46,493 bases of DNA from Pseudomonadota bacterium (GCA_018262575.1 JAGSYU010000008.1:1-46493); one strand, 5' to 3'; shown: positions 1 through 12,552, counted from the stretch's first letter. Numbers and translations: made by a program. The notes: generated by a model from the letters alone, not told the origin.

Positions 1-690
1 GGCCTTCTTGCCGTTGTCGGTGAACTCGATCTGCTTGTCCGGCCCCTCGATGCGCTCCTGGATCCACGCCTTCTCCTCGGGCGAGGAGATGTGCATGAAC
101 TCGTAGCCGATGGTGCCGCAGTAGGTGCGCTTCAAGATGTCGATCATCTGCCGCACGGTGGCATATTCGAGACCGAGCACGTGGTCGATGAAGATCGGCC
201 GATCCATGTCGGCCTCGGTGAAGCCATAGCTCGCCGGGTGCAGCTCTTCATGGTCGAGCTTGCGGGCGACGCCGATCGGGTCGAGGTCGGCATGCAGGTG
301 GCCGCGCATGCGATAGGCGCGGATCATCATGATGGCGCGCACCGAATCGAGCGTCGCCTGCCTCAGCTCTTCGGCAGTGATGCCGACCGGCTGCGCCTTG
401 GCTTCGATCTTCTTCTCGAGGACCTTGGTGGTCTCCGGCCAGTTTCCGTCAAGGGCGGACACCAGTTCGCCGTTGACCTTCGGCGGCCAGTCGGGCCGCG
501 ACCAGCTGGCGCCCTGCGCGCCGCGTGCCGCGTCGGGCTCCGAAACGGCGCCGAAGAACGCGCGCCACTCAGGGTCGACCGAGGCGGGGTCGGCGAGGTA
601 GCGGGCCTCGAGCGCCTCGATGTAGGCGGCGTTGCCGCCATAGAGGAACGAGGTTCCGGCGAAAGCGTCGTTATCGTTCTGCCGTGCCAT
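1..690 (-). CDS. sucA: 2-oxoglutarate dehydrogenase E1 component, N-terminal part
   Basis: This is the first 230 residues of the thiamine-diphosphate E1 subunit of the 2-oxoglutarate dehydrogenase complex, which decarboxylates 2-oxoglutarate in the TCA cycle. The gene runs off the left edge. The start is the ATG at 690. The first residues (MARQNDNDAF, then FLYGGNAAYIEALEARY) are the usual alphaproteobacterial SucA N-terminus, which helps dock the E2 core. A second recognisable block is RAYRMRGHLHADLDPIG near residue 110. The gene lies 102 bp downstream of sucD on the same strand, the normal order in this class, so co-transcription with sucCD is likely. The catalytic domains lie outside the window. 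Confidence 0.95.
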   Translation of the reverse strand, partial: MARQNDNDAFAGTSFLYGGNAAYIEALEARYLADPASVDPEWRAFFGAVSEPDAARGAQGASWSRPDWPPKVNGELVSALDGNWPETTKVLEKKIEAKAQPVGITAEELRQATLDSVRAIMMIRAYRMRGHLHADLDPIGVARKLDHEELHPASYGFTEADMDRPIFIDHVLGLEYATVRQMIDILKRTYCGTIGYEFMHISSPEEKAWIQERIEGPDKQIEFTDNGKKA

Positions 691-735
691 GTGCGTTTCG
701 GAGCCGTCCGCTCCGTCCTCGCGTTCTCGGAGGAA

Positions 736-767
736 CCCGCAGAGGCGGCTGGGCCAGCCTCCGCGGG
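736..767. other. Hairpin between sucD and sucA
   Basis: Arms 736-740 (CCCGC) and 763-767 (GCGGG) enclose a GC-rich inner stem around 747-759. There is no T-run on either side, so it is more likely an mRNA-processing or stability element between sucCD and sucA than a full terminator. This is inferred from complementarity only. Confidence 0.35.
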
Positions 768-792
768 ATTCCATTTGGCTGGAAAGCAGGCC

Positions 793-1707
793 TCAGCCCT
801 TCAGGCGCTCGGCGAGCGTGCGGCCAAGCTGGGCCGGCGATGGCGACACGATGATGCCGGCCGCCTGCATGGCGGCGATCTTGTCATCGGCCCCGCCCTT
901 GCCGCCGGAGATCACAGCGCCGGCATGGCCCATGGTACGGCCAGGCGGTGCCGTGCGGCCGGCGATGAACCCGACCGTCGGCTTCATGCGACCGCGCTTT
1001 GCCTCATCCTTGAGGAACTGCGCCGCCGCCTCCTCGGCCGAACCGCCGATTTCGCCGATCATGACGATCGACGTCGTCTCGGGATCGGCAAGGAACAACT
1101 CCAGAATGTCGATGAACTCGGTGCCCTTTACCGGATCGCCGCCGATGCCGACGGCCGTTGTCTGGCCGAGGCCCTCGTTCGTCGTCTGGAACACGGCTTC
1201 GTAGGTAAGAGTTCCCGACCGCGAGACAATACCGACCGAACCGCGTCGGAAGATGGAACCCGGCATGATGCCGATCTTGCACTCGCCGGGGGTCAGCACG
1301 CCGGGGCAATTGGGTCCGAGAAGGCGCGACGCCGAACGATCGAGCCGCGCCTTGACCTTCACCATGTCGAGCACCGGGATGCCCTCGGTGATGGTGACGA
1401 TCAGCGGCACCTCGGCGTCGATCGCTTCGATGATCGAGGCACCCGCGGCCTTCGGCGGCACATAGACGACGGAGGCGTTGGCGCCGGTCTTCTCCCGCGC
1501 CTCGGCGACAGTGTCGAACACCGGCAGCACCGCCTTTGACCCGTCGGGCAGCGTGCCTTCCCAGGTGCTCCCCCCCTTGCCGGGGGTGACACCGGCAACC
1601 ATCTTGGTGCCGAAATAGGCGAGCGCCTGCTCGGTGTGGAAGGTGCCGGTCTTGCCGGTCAGGCCCTGGACGATGACCTTGGTGTCCTTGTTGACGAGGA
1701 TGGACAT
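793..1707 (-). CDS. sucD: Succinyl-CoA ligase, alpha subunit
   Basis: The alpha subunit of succinyl-CoA synthetase binds CoA and carries the phospho-histidine. With SucC it converts succinyl-CoA to succinate with nucleotide phosphorylation. The 304-residue length is close to the family norm (about 290-300). The N-terminal CoA-binding Rossmann region ([19 protein letters not shown]) is intact, [14 protein letters not shown] is the conserved middle block, and the active-site histidine lies in [11 protein letters not shown] near the C-terminus. It starts 4 bp after the sucC stop, so the two subunits are probably translated in a coupled manner. Confidence 0.97.
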   Translation of the reverse strand: MSILVNKDTKVIVQGLTGKTGTFHTEQALAYFGTKMVAGVTPGKGGSTWEGTLPDGSKAVLPVFDTVAEAREKTGANASVVYVPPKAAGASIIEAIDAEVPLIVTITEGIPVLDMVKVKARLDRSASRLLGPNCPGVLTPGECKIGIMPGSIFRRGSVGIVSRSGTLTYEAVFQTTNEGLGQTTAVGIGGDPVKGTEFIDILELFLADPETTSIVMIGEIGGSAEEAAAQFLKDEAKRGRMKPTVGFIAGRTAPPGRTMGHAGAVISGGKGGADDKIAAMQAAGIIVSPSPAQLGRTLAERLKG

Positions 1708-1711
1708 CGCG

Positions 1712-2908
1712 TCAGACTCCCTTCACGGCGGCGACGATCTTGCGGGCGGCATCGTCAAGATCATCGGCGGCGATGACGTCGAGGCCGCTGTTGGCAATGA
1801 TCTTCTTGCCGAGAGCAACGTTGGTCCCCTCGAGACGAACGACCAGCGGCACCTTGAGGCCGACCTCACGCACGGCGGCGATGACGCCTTCGGCGATGAC
1901 GTCGCATTTCATGATACCGCCGAAGATGTTGATCAGGATGCCTTTCACGGCAGGATCGGCGGTGATGATCTTGAAGGCCGCCGTCACCTTCTCGCGGGAC
2001 GCGCCGCCGCCGACGTCAAGGAAGTTGGCCGGCTCGGCGCCGTAGAGCTTGATGATGTCCATGGTCGCCATGGCCAGGCCCGCGCCGTTGACCATGCAAC
2101 CGATGTTGCCGGACAGCGCCACATAGGCAAGGTCGTGCCGATGCGCCTCGATCTCCTTCTCGTCTTCCTCGCTGAGGTCGCGCAGCGCCTCGACGTCCGG
2201 ATGGCGGAACAGAGCGTTGCCGTCGAAGGACATCTTGGCGTCAAGAACGCGCAAGTGGCCATCCTTCAGGACGATCAGCGGGTTGACCTCGAGCAGGCTC
2301 ATGTCCTTTTCAAGGAAGGACCGATAGAGGAGCGGGAACAATGCCTGGGCGTCCTGTGCCGCGGCGCCGTCGAGCTTCAGGGCGGCATCGATGGCCGCGA
2401 CGTCGGCGGTGGTGACGCCAGCCTCCGGATCGATGGCGACGGTGACGATCTTGTCCGGCGTATCGTGGGCGACGGTCTCGATGTCCATGCCACCTTCGGT
2501 CGAAACGACGAAGGCGACGCGACCGACCGACCGGTCGACGAGCAGCGAACAGTAGAGCTCGCGGGCAATGTCGGCGCCGTCTTCGACGTAGAGACGATTC
2601 ACCTGCTTGCCGGCCGGGCCGGTCTGCTTGGTGACGAGCGTCGAGCCCAGCATCTCACGCGCAAACTTCACAACCTCGTCCACCGAGCGGGCGAGGCGAA
2701 CGCCGCCCTTGTCACCGGCGGAAGCCTCCTTGAACCGACCCTTGCCACGGCCGCCAGCATGGATCTGGCTTTTCACGACCCAAAGCGGGCCAGGTAGGGA
2801 TCGGGCAGCCGCCTCCGCCTCATCGGCGGAAAAGACGGGTACACCAGCGGCGACAGGCGCGCCGAACCCCTTGAGCAGGGCCTTTGCCTGGTATTCGTGG
2901 ATGTTCAT
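1712..2908 (-). CDS. sucC: Succinyl-CoA ligase [ADP-forming], beta subunit
   Basis: The 398-residue beta subunit has an N-terminal ATP-grasp domain that binds the nucleotide and a C-terminal ligase domain that pairs with SucD. The start [12 protein letters not shown] and the block [18 protein letters not shown] are family signatures. Further on are LEVNPLIV and the phosphate-contact loop [15 protein letters not shown]. It is the first gene after the mdh terminator, with a 116-bp leader, so it may have its own promoter as well as receiving read-through from mdh. Confidence 0.97.
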   Translation of the reverse strand: MNIHEYQAKALLKGFGAPVAAGVPVFSADEAEAAARSLPGPLWVVKSQIHAGGRGKGRFKEASAGDKGGVRLARSVDEVVKFAREMLGSTLVTKQTGPAGKQVNRLYVEDGADIARELYCSLLVDRSVGRVAFVVSTEGGMDIETVAHDTPDKIVTVAIDPEAGVTTADVAAIDAALKLDGAAAQDAQALFPLLYRSFLEKDMSLLEVNPLIVLKDGHLRVLDAKMSFDGNALFRHPDVEALRDLSEEDEKEIEAHRHDLAYVALSGNIGCMVNGAGLAMATMDIIKLYGAEPANFLDVGGGASREKVTAAFKIITADPAVKGILINIFGGIMKCDVIAEGVIAAVREVGLKVPLVVRLEGTNVALGKKIIANSGLDVIAADDLDDAARKIVAAVKGV

Positions 2909-2979
2909 CCGGACGTCCTTGGCTTGGAAGTGGAAAAGAGACGGACTGAGGGAAAATGCGGATGGATGCGATGGAGACG

Positions 2980-3010
2980 AAAAGGCCGGGTCGCCCGGAG
3001 GCGCCCGGCC
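2980..3010 (-). terminator. Rho-independent terminator after mdh
   Basis: On the minus strand the stem GGCCGGG/CCCGGCC (2984-2990 with 3004-3010) carries an inner CGCC/GGCG stem with a four-base loop, followed directly by TTTT (2983-2980). It lies 15 bp past the mdh stop and probably separates or attenuates mdh from sucCD. Confidence 0.8.
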
Positions 3011-3024
3011 AATGGTGTCAGTGA

Positions 3025-3993
<969 letters not shown>

Positions 3994-4001
3994 TTACCTT
4001 C

Positions 4002-4103
4002 CCTTTACGTAAAGGTTAGTTGTTAGATCGAAATCGATCGGCATCGAATTACAATGATCGCAAGTCACGTGCAAGGGAGACTATAGGGAAAAGTCAACTT
4101 TTC
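4002..4103 (-). promoter_or_regulatory. mdh upstream region with two palindromes
   Basis: The 149-bp gap between zapE and mdh holds a perfect 14-bp palindrome CCTTTACGTAAAGG at 4002-4015, just before the mdh ribosome site. A second dyad at 4088-4103 has arms GAAAAGT/ACTTTTC with a 2-base centre. The first has no loop, so it fits a dimeric protein operator better than an RNA hairpin. The second contains TTGACT on the minus strand, a possible -35, but no good -10 follows at standard spacing. Which regulator might bind is unknown. Confidence 0.4.
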
Positions 4104-4136
4104 ACGAAGACGCTATCCCTTTGGCAGTCCACTTCT

Positions 4137-5312
4137 TCATGGAATAGGTGACGTCCGCGTCATGCGGCCATAAGTTGCTGATCTAGATGGCTCGGCCGCC
4201 GCCCGGTGCAGCCAGGCCTCCGTTCGCATCTCGACGAGGCGGGACGCTGTGCGGGCGAACTCGAAGGCCTCGTTTCCGTCCGTGGCGCGATAAAGATCCG
4301 CCGGCTCGCCGTCGGCCGTCAACACCAGCGCCCGGCCGGCGTCGTAGAGCACGTCGACCAGCGTGATAAAGCGTTTCGCCCGATTGCGCTCGCCGGCAGC
4401 GAGGCGCGGCACGCCGGTCACCATCAGCAGATCGAAATGGCGGGCGAGCGCCCGATAGTCGGTCGCGCCAAGCGGCTGATCGCAGAGGTCTTCAAAGGTG
4501 AAGCGGGCGCGCCGGCCAGCGGCGCGCGGCACGTGAACCAGCCGGCCCTTGACGCGGAGGTCATGCGCCTCTTCGCCACCCGCTGAAAGGGTGGCCCAAA
4601 GACGTTCGGCGGCCACTTCGGTGGCGCGGTCGAGCGGCGAAAGATAGACATCGGCCGCCGACAGTCCCTCGAGCCGATGGTCGATGCCATCCTTGAGATG
4701 GACGACGTCGCAGCGCTCTTTCAGGAGATCGACAAAAGGCAGAAAGCTCTGGCGGTTGAGACCATTCCAGTAGAGGCGATCGGGAGCGACGTTGGAGGTG
4801 GCAACGAGCGTCAGGCCGAGGTCGAACAGACGACTGAACAGCCGGCCGAGCAGCATGGCGTCGGCAATATCGGTCACCGAGAACTCGTCAAATGAGAGGA
4901 GACGTACCTCGTCGGCAAGCTTCCGCGCCACGATTTCGACGGGATCACGCGAGTCACCGGCCGCCATCGCCCGCCGCGCTACGGCGATGGCATCGTGCAT
5001 ATCGGCCATGAAGGCATGAAAATGCTGCCGCCGTTTCTTTTCGACCGGCGCAGCCGCGTGAAAGTGGTCCATCAGCAGCGTCTTGCCGCGTCCGACTCCA
5101 CCCCAGAGATAGAGGCCACGCGCCGTCGGTGTCGGCCCGACCGGAATGACACCGAGGAGGCGACGACGGCGGCGTGGCACGGCCAGCCGGTCCAGCAGTC
5201 GATCCAAGGCGAGGGCCGCCTGCCGTTGGGCGGCATCGACGGCAAGCCGGCCGGCAGCGACCTCGCCATCGAGCCAGAGGACGATCTTGCCTGCCGAGGC
5301 CTTCGCCAGCAT
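4137..5312 (-). CDS. zapE: ZapE/AFG1-family cell-division ATPase
   Basis: A 391-residue P-loop ATPase of the AFG1/LACE1 family. In bacteria it is known as ZapE, which associates with the division ring, and its mitochondrial relatives act in protein quality control. The Walker A motif is in LWGGVGRGKTLLMDHF (residues 70-85), with HFHAFMADMHD after it. Walker B is LLSFDEFSVTDIADAM, and LVATSNVAPDRLYWNGLNRQSFLPF is a family signature. The ATG at 5312 lies 8 bp after the lipoprotein stop. No good ribosome site or other ATG/GTG is seen upstream in frame, so translation may be coupled to the upstream gene. Confidence 0.92.
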   Translation of the reverse strand: MLAKASAGKIVLWLDGEVAAGRLAVDAAQRQAALALDRLLDRLAVPRRRRRLLGVIPVGPTPTARGLYLWGGVGRGKTLLMDHFHAAAPVEKKRRQHFHAFMADMHDAIAVARRAMAAGDSRDPVEIVARKLADEVRLLSFDEFSVTDIADAMLLGRLFSRLFDLGLTLVATSNVAPDRLYWNGLNRQSFLPFVDLLKERCDVVHLKDGIDHRLEGLSAADVYLSPLDRATEVAAERLWATLSAGGEEAHDLRVKGRLVHVPRAAGRRARFTFEDLCDQPLGATDYRALARHFDLLMVTGVPRLAAGERNRAKRFITLVDVLYDAGRALVLTADGEPADLYRATDGNEAFEFARTASRLVEMRTEAWLHRAAAEPSRSATYGRMTRTSPIP

Positions 5313-5320
5313 GCCGGCGG

Positions 5321-5842
5321 TCAGCCGCGGAAGAACTGCACGCCGCGCTTGCTGACGTCGGTCTGGCCGGAATAGCGGTTGGGGGCCGCAGCATAGAGAC
5401 GGGCGACCACCGAGCCGGAGGCGTCCTTCAGCAAGACTTCCTTGCCAGCCACGTCCCAGGCGCCGATCGCCTTCAGCTCATCGGATACGCAGCCGCGCGT
5501 CGAGGCACGATAGCCGCCGCTCCAGCTGGTGAGATTCATCGACAGCTGGCACGTTTCGCCGGCCGAGGCCAACGTCCAGCCACCGATCAGATCGGGCTTG
5601 CGCACTTCCGAGGCCGCGGCGGGGTTGGTCGGGGCGGTCGCCAGGCCCGCCGGTTGGCCCATGGCGACATCGGTCGTCGGCTGCGGCATGACCGGGATCA
5701 CCGGCGCCGGCAGCGCTTGGCTCGCCACAGGATTGACCGGTTGCGGTGCGAGCGGAGCGATACGCGGCGGCTGCGGCGCATAGCTGCTGCAGGCGGTGAG
5801 CGCGAGGACGGACATGACAGAGGCGGTGGCAAGGATGCGCAT
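5321..5842 (-). CDS. Omp19-like outer-membrane lipoprotein, protease-inhibitor (Inh) domain
   Basis: A 173-residue lipoprotein. The signal peptide MRILATASVMSVLALTAC ends in the lipobox LTAC with the acylated Cys18. A Pro/Ala-rich linker runs to about residue 80. The remaining part (LIGGWTLASAGETCQLSMNL, then RGCVSDELKAIGAWDV) matches the AprI/Inh beta-barrel found in Brucella Omp19, with two cysteines (in ETCQL and RGCVS) placed for one disulfide. In that family the protein sits in the outer membrane and can inhibit proteases. Inhibition here is inferred from the family. It is directly upstream of zapE with an 8-bp gap. Confidence 0.85.
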   Translation of the reverse strand: MRILATASVMSVLALTACSSYAPQPPRIAPLAPQPVNPVASQALPAPVIPVMPQPTTDVAMGQPAGLATAPTNPAAASEVRKPDLIGGWTLASAGETCQLSMNLTSWSGGYRASTRGCVSDELKAIGAWDVAGKEVLLKDASGSVVARLYAAAPNRYSGQTDVSKRGVQFFRG

Positions 5843-6052
5843 CAGGTAAGGCTCCCAGGGGGCGAAGAGAAGACGCCGTGGCTCCCGGCGTGATTCTTAC
5901 AAAGCATTGTGCCCAATGATAGCCGCACAGGTCCTGGAGTGGAACCAAAGGCTGAAAAAACTTGAGAATCGCAACAAATGCTCATCGTCGACGTTGCACG
6001 GAAGACGCGAAAGCCGCAAGATGGCTCGGTGTTCGGGCGGGGAGCACGTTGA

Positions 6053-6385
6053 ATGTTGTCCTTTGTGGCGCGTGTGTTGGGGCTGGTGCTGTTTTCCATT
6101 GGCGTGGTGTCGCTGATTTCCGACGGTATCTCGTCGATCGCTGCCGACGCGGTGGTGATGACACCGCTATCGGGAAGTCTTTCTCTCATTGCACCCGACT
6201 TTGTCGACCGCATCGAGGCGGCGGTGACGCCGCTCATCGGCGAAGCGACCTGGGCCGAATGGGGCCCGGCAGTCCTCGCTTGGCCGACGCTCGCCGTCGC
6301 CGGCCTTTTCGGCATCTTCCTGATGCTGGCGGGTGCCCGTCGGACGCCCCGTTCGACGAGAGGCCATGTCGGCTTCCCCTCCTGA
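6053..6385 (+). CDS. Small two-helix membrane protein, function unknown
   Basis: A 110-residue protein with two predicted membrane helices: residues 4-28 (SFVARVLGLVLFSIGVVSLI) and about 73-97 (AVLAWPTLAVAGLFGIFLML). A soluble loop of about 45 residues separates them. The arginine-rich tail suggests a cytoplasmic C-terminus. I recall similar small proteins in Rhizobiales sometimes being annotated as PetM-like, but nothing in this sequence supports a cytochrome b6f role. Its last 20 bases overlap the start of the DUF429 gene, so the two are co-transcribed and probably translationally coupled. Confidence 0.7.
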   Translation: MLSFVARVLGLVLFSIGVVSLISDGISSIAADAVVMTPLSGSLSLIAPDFVDRIEAAVTPLIGEATWAEWGPAVLAWPTLAVAGLFGIFLMLAGARRTPRSTRGHVGFPS

Positions 6386-7190
6386 AACGGTCGTGCTGGG
6401 CATCGACGCTGCCTGGACTGCCGCAAACCCGAGTGGCGTGGCGCTGGCGGCCAAGATCGACGGTGTCTGGCGCCTCGTCACCGTGGCATCTTCCTTCAGC
6501 GAATTCATCAAACACATCGGTGGTGGAGAGGCCCCCAGCCCGACGGCGCTGATTGCCGCCGCCACCCGCCTTGCTGGACGGGCACCCGATCTCATTGCAG
6601 TGGACATGCCAATGATGGACGCGCCAATCCTGGCGCGCCGGGCCGCCGACAATGCCGTCAACCGAGCCTATGCGGGCCGGGGTGCCGGCACGCATTCACC
6701 GACCGGCAGCCGCCCCGGCGCCGTCGGCAGGGCGCTCGAGGCAGAGCTGTCCGTCGTCGGCTATCCGCTGGCCACCCTCGATATCCGACCGCCCTGTCGC
6801 ATCGAGATCTATCCGCATCCGGCGCTGATCGAACTTCTGGGCACGACCTATCGCCTGCCCTACAAAGCCGGCAACACCGGCAAATACTGGCGCGGCCTGC
6901 CGCTCGCCGAGCGGCGCATCCGCCTTTTCAAGGTATGGGCGACCATTGTCGCCGCTCTCGACGGTGTGATGGCTGGCACCGCCGCCCTTCTTCCTCTGCC
7001 GCCGACTGATGCGCGTGGCCGACGCCTCAAGGCTTTCGAGGACTGCCTTGATGCTGTCGTCGCCGCGCATGCCGGCGCCATGGCGCTCGACGGCCGGGCG
7101 CGACCTTACGGAGACGCGACATCAGCGGTGTGGGTGCCGTTGTCGAACGTGCCGACGACCGTCATCGCTACGCATCGACCGGCAGGTTGA
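6366..7190 (+). CDS. DUF429 family protein (predicted RNase H-fold)
   Basis: A 274-residue protein of the DUF429 family, predicted to have a ribonuclease H-like fold; the biochemical role is not established. The N-terminus ETVVLGIDAAWTAANPSGVALA has the Gly-x-Asp start of that fold, and LIAVDMPM near residue 80 holds a second acidic strand. The block RGAGTHSPTGSRPG, then IEIYPHPALIELLG and YKAGNTGKYWR, are conserved in the family. I chose the ATG at 6366 because an upstream in-frame ATG lies deeper in the preceding gene. It overlaps the small membrane protein gene by 20 bp. Confidence 0.85.
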   Translation: MSASPPETVVLGIDAAWTAANPSGVALAAKIDGVWRLVTVASSFSEFIKHIGGGEAPSPTALIAAATRLAGRAPDLIAVDMPMMDAPILARRAADNAVNRAYAGRGAGTHSPTGSRPGAVGRALEAELSVVGYPLATLDIRPPCRIEIYPHPALIELLGTTYRLPYKAGNTGKYWRGLPLAERRIRLFKVWATIVAALDGVMAGTAALLPLPPTDARGRRLKAFEDCLDAVVAAHAGAMALDGRARPYGDATSAVWVPLSNVPTTVIATHRPAG

Positions 7191-7286
7191 GGCCGGCAAG
7201 GCCTGACGACAGCTTGATGATGGAGCCAAAAGCTGGCGGGCATCGAGGTGCAAGCGCCAGCTCCGTCGACTGCAGATGGCATCGCT

Positions 7287-7310
7287 CCCGACCCGGCTTG
7301 CCGGATCGGG
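7287..7310. terminator. Hairpin between convergent DUF429 and gyrB genes
   Basis: Arms CCCGA/TCGGG (7287-7291 with 7306-7310) and CCGG/CCGG (7293-7296 with 7301-7304) with a 4-base loop. It lies in the 129-bp gap between two converging genes and could act in both directions, but neither side has a T-run. Confidence 0.45.
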
Positions 7311-7319
7311 AACTGAGCG

Positions 7320-9854
<2,535 letters not shown>

Positions 9855-9942
9855 TCAATGGCCTCACGGGATGCACATCCTGCCTGGGCGATGGTGGCCG
9901 AACCATGGTCCGGCAATCGGGTGGAAATGCGGCGAATCAGGC

Positions 9943-11094
9943 TCAAAATTCCAGGAAATCCGGGGCGGCGGCGTCCGGAATCGCGATGATTTCTGCCTCG
10001 TTCGAAAAGGACTCGAAGGGGGCGGCCTCTGTGCCGGTCATGAAGGCCTGGACGCCGAGCGCGGCGATGAGGTCGACCAGCGCCCGCCGACGGCGGGCGT
10101 CGAGATGGGCAGCCACCTCGTCGAGCAGCAGCACCGGCGGGCTGCCGGTCAGCTCAGTGACCAGCGCCGCCTGGGCAAGCACCAAGCCGGTGAGCAGCGC
10201 CTTCTGTTCGCCGGTCGAAGACGCTGAGGCGGGCATGTCCTTTTCGGCATGACGGACCGAGAGGTCGGAGCGGTGGGGGCCGACGAGCGTGCGACCGGCC
10301 GCCCGGTCGCGCGAGCGCCCCGCCTTGAGATCAGCCTTCAGCCAATCCTCGACATCGGCCGCCGCCGCACCGTCGAGCGCCGCATCGACGTCGCCGGCAA
10401 GCTGGACGGCGGCGCGCGGGAAGGCGCCGTAGCCGTCGGGGCGCGTCTCGATCAGTCGGGCGAGGCAATGCACCGTCTCGCGGCGGGCGGCGGCGATCGC
10501 AACGCCGGTGGCGGCGATCTCCATCTCAATTGAGTCGAGCCAGACGACGTCGGCCTCGCGCGCCTCGAGGAGGCGGTTGCGCGCGGCAACCGCCTGTTCG
10601 TAGGCCGAAACGCGCCGGCCATGCGTCGGATCGACGGCCAGAACCAGACGATCGAGGAAGCGGCGGCGGTCACCGGCCGGGCCGGCAAACAAGCCGTCCA
10701 TGGCCGGAACGAGCCAGATAAGACGCACATGATCGGAAAAGCGCTCACTGCCCTTCTGCGGCTCGCCGTCAACGACGAGTCGCCGACCCGGTTCGCCGTG
10801 GACGGCACCGGTGCCAATCCGCACGGAACCGAAGGCTCCCTCGACGTCAGCGAGCACCGAAAAGCCGCCGGATCCGCCGAGCCGGGCCATCTCGGCGAGC
10901 GTTGCTCGGCGAAAGCCCCGACCGGGGGCGAGCAGCGACAGGGCTTCGAGCACATTGGTCTTTCCGACACCATTCTGGCCGACGAGCACCACAGACCGGC
11001 CCGAAAAATCGAGCGCAAGGTCGGCATGGTTGCGGAAATCGACGAGGCGAAGGCGGCTTACGCGCACCTTCGCCTCCGGACGAGACTGGGTCAT
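9943..11094 (-). CDS. recF: DNA replication and repair protein RecF
   Basis: The 383-residue SMC-like ATPase helps load RecA at gaps in single-stranded DNA. The N-terminus RLRLVDFRNHADLALDF and Walker A VGQNGVGKTNVLEALSLLAPG are family signatures, and the C-terminal PPVLLLDEVAAHLDARRRRAL is the Walker B/D-loop. The ABC signature region reads SASSTGEQKALLTGLVLAQA. The gene begins 17 bp after the dnaN stop and is surely in the same transcript. The last ten residues are acidic and hydrophobic, without a known role. Confidence 0.97.
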   Translation of the reverse strand: MTQSRPEAKVRVSRLRLVDFRNHADLALDFSGRSVVLVGQNGVGKTNVLEALSLLAPGRGFRRATLAEMARLGGSGGFSVLADVEGAFGSVRIGTGAVHGEPGRRLVVDGEPQKGSERFSDHVRLIWLVPAMDGLFAGPAGDRRRFLDRLVLAVDPTHGRRVSAYEQAVAARNRLLEAREADVVWLDSIEMEIAATGVAIAAARRETVHCLARLIETRPDGYGAFPRAAVQLAGDVDAALDGAAAADVEDWLKADLKAGRSRDRAAGRTLVGPHRSDLSVRHAEKDMPASASSTGEQKALLTGLVLAQAALVTELTGSPPVLLLDEVAAHLDARRRRALVDLIAALGVQAFMTGTEAAPFESFSNEAEIIAIPDAAAPDFLEF

Positions 11095-11111
11095 GGCGCT
11101 CCGGCGGCGGC

Positions 11112-12230
11112 CTACACCCGCATCGGCATCAGCACGTAAAGCGTGGCGCCGTCGCCGTCGTCCTGAATCAGCGTCGGCGAACCGGCATCGGCGAGGTGGA
11201 ACACCGCCGTTTCGGAGGTCAGCTGGCCGGCGATGTCGAGGAGATAGCGGGCGTTGAAGCCGATCTCGAGCGGCGTGTCGCTGTAGTCGACCATCACTTC
11301 CTCAGTGGCGGTGCCCGAGTCCGGATTGACGACAGTCAACATCAGGCGGCCTTCGGCAAGCGCCAGTTTCACCGCACGACCGCGCTCGGACGAGATGGTG
11401 GAGACGCGATCGACAGCCTCGGCGAACTCGGCCTTGTCGACCCGGAGTTCCTTGTCATTGCCCTGCGGAATCACCCGGCCGTAGTCGGGGAAGGTGCCGT
11501 CGATCAACTTGGAGGTCAGCACCACGTTGCCGACCGTGAGTCGGATCTTGGCGTCCGACAGTTCAACCTTGAGCTCGGCCTTCGGATCCTCGATGAGGCG
11601 CTGGATCTCGCCCACCGTCTTCCTGGGCACGATGATGCCGGGCATGCCTTCGGAGCCCTTCGGCGCGGCAATGTCGGCGCGGGCAAGGCGGTGACCGTCG
11701 GTGGCAACGGCACGGAACAGCGCACCATCCGGGCCGTCAACGGTATGCATGAAAATACCGTTCAGATAATAGCGGATCTCCTCGTTGGAGATGGCGAACT
11801 GCGTCCGGTCGATCAGCCGCTTGAGATCACCGGCCTCCAGCGTGAAGGCATGGCTGAGCTCACCGACGGTGATATCGGGGAAGTCGCTCTCCGGCAGCAT
11901 CTGCAGCGAAAAGCGCGAGCGGCCGGAGGAAATCGTGAGCGTGGCACCGTCGGCCGAGCCCTCGAGGGAGACCTGGGAGCCCTCGGGCAGCTTGCGCACG
12001 ATGTCGTAGAACATATGCGCCGGCACCGTGGTCGCACCGGGGCGCTCGACGACAGCCGGCACCGTCTCCTGTGCTTCAAGGTCGAGGTCAGTCGCCTTCA
12101 GCTTGAGCTGGCCATCGTCGGTCCGAATCAGGACGTTGGAGAGGATCGGAATGGTATTCCGACGCTCGACGACGCGGTGGACGTGGGTGAGAGAGGCAAG
12201 GAGGTGCGACCGCTCCAGCGTAACGCGCAT
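11112..12230 (-). CDS. dnaN: DNA polymerase III sliding clamp (beta subunit)
   Basis: The 372-residue beta clamp forms a ring dimer that tethers the replicative polymerase to DNA. It has the usual three repeated clamp domains. The start MRVTLERSHLLASLTHVHRVVERRNTIPILSNVL at 12230 fits the family, and the end TLYVLMPMRV matches the conserved C-terminal (Met-Pro-Met-Arg) residues near the partner-binding pocket. The frame remains open 46 codons upstream, but nothing there resembles the family. It lies 322 bp after dnaA and 17 bp before recF. Confidence 0.98.
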   Translation of the reverse strand: MRVTLERSHLLASLTHVHRVVERRNTIPILSNVLIRTDDGQLKLKATDLDLEAQETVPAVVERPGATTVPAHMFYDIVRKLPEGSQVSLEGSADGATLTISSGRSRFSLQMLPESDFPDITVGELSHAFTLEAGDLKRLIDRTQFAISNEEIRYYLNGIFMHTVDGPDGALFRAVATDGHRLARADIAAPKGSEGMPGIIVPRKTVGEIQRLIEDPKAELKVELSDAKIRLTVGNVVLTSKLIDGTFPDYGRVIPQGNDKELRVDKAEFAEAVDRVSTISSERGRAVKLALAEGRLMLTVVNPDSGTATEEVMVDYSDTPLEIGFNARYLLDIAGQLTSETAVFHLADAGSPTLIQDDGDGATLYVLMPMRV

Positions 12231-12552
12231 GGAAAAACCCGTCTGTCGTGGCTGCCGCACCGGTCGGCCGCACTGGGTGCGACCGGCGCAGCCTCCGGAA
12301 AATCTGGCGCTGAGTACCCGCCGATCAGGCAGACCCTGCCCAATCAAAAAGCGGATGCTCCCGTACATGTCCCAAGCGTTTGCTTGTCGGCTTGATGTTG
12401 CGATCAGGCCGGCAAACGCTCTAGGCCGGTCCCCGCCGCCGCCAGAGCGGCGATCGCAGGGAACAGCACATTACGGCAACTACCGATTTCCGCAAGCCGG
12501 CAGGCCGGCGACCGAAGGGGTTTTCGCCGCCGTTTTCGTTTCCGGTCCGGTG
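12231..12552. other. dnaA-dnaN intergenic region
   Basis: 322 bp with no convincing gene and no strict DnaA box (TTATCCACA) on either strand by eye. It holds the long imperfect hairpin at 12375-12420. A dnaN promoter is expected here but I cannot assign -35/-10 elements with confidence. Confidence 0.5.
12375..12420. other. Extended dyad between dnaA and dnaN
   Basis: Nine-base perfect arms AGCGTTTGC (12375-12383) and GCAAACGCT (12412-12420) enclose CGGC/GCCG (12388-12391 with 12408-12411) and GAT/ATC (12394-12396 with 12403-12405) with a 6-base loop. A four-base bulge sits on one side. No T-run follows on the minus strand, so it is not a standard terminator for dnaA; it could be an RNA structure in the dnaA 3' or dnaN 5' region, or a protein site. 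Confidence 0.5.

Noticed and set aside
91-1539. Long plus-strand open frame antisense to sucA and sucD
   Set aside because: It lies wholly across well-conserved genes on the other strand, has no family motif and a composition typical of GC-rich antisense frames. Similar long antisense frames over gyrB, ubiB, cobG, cobN and the PBP gene were rejected for the same reason.
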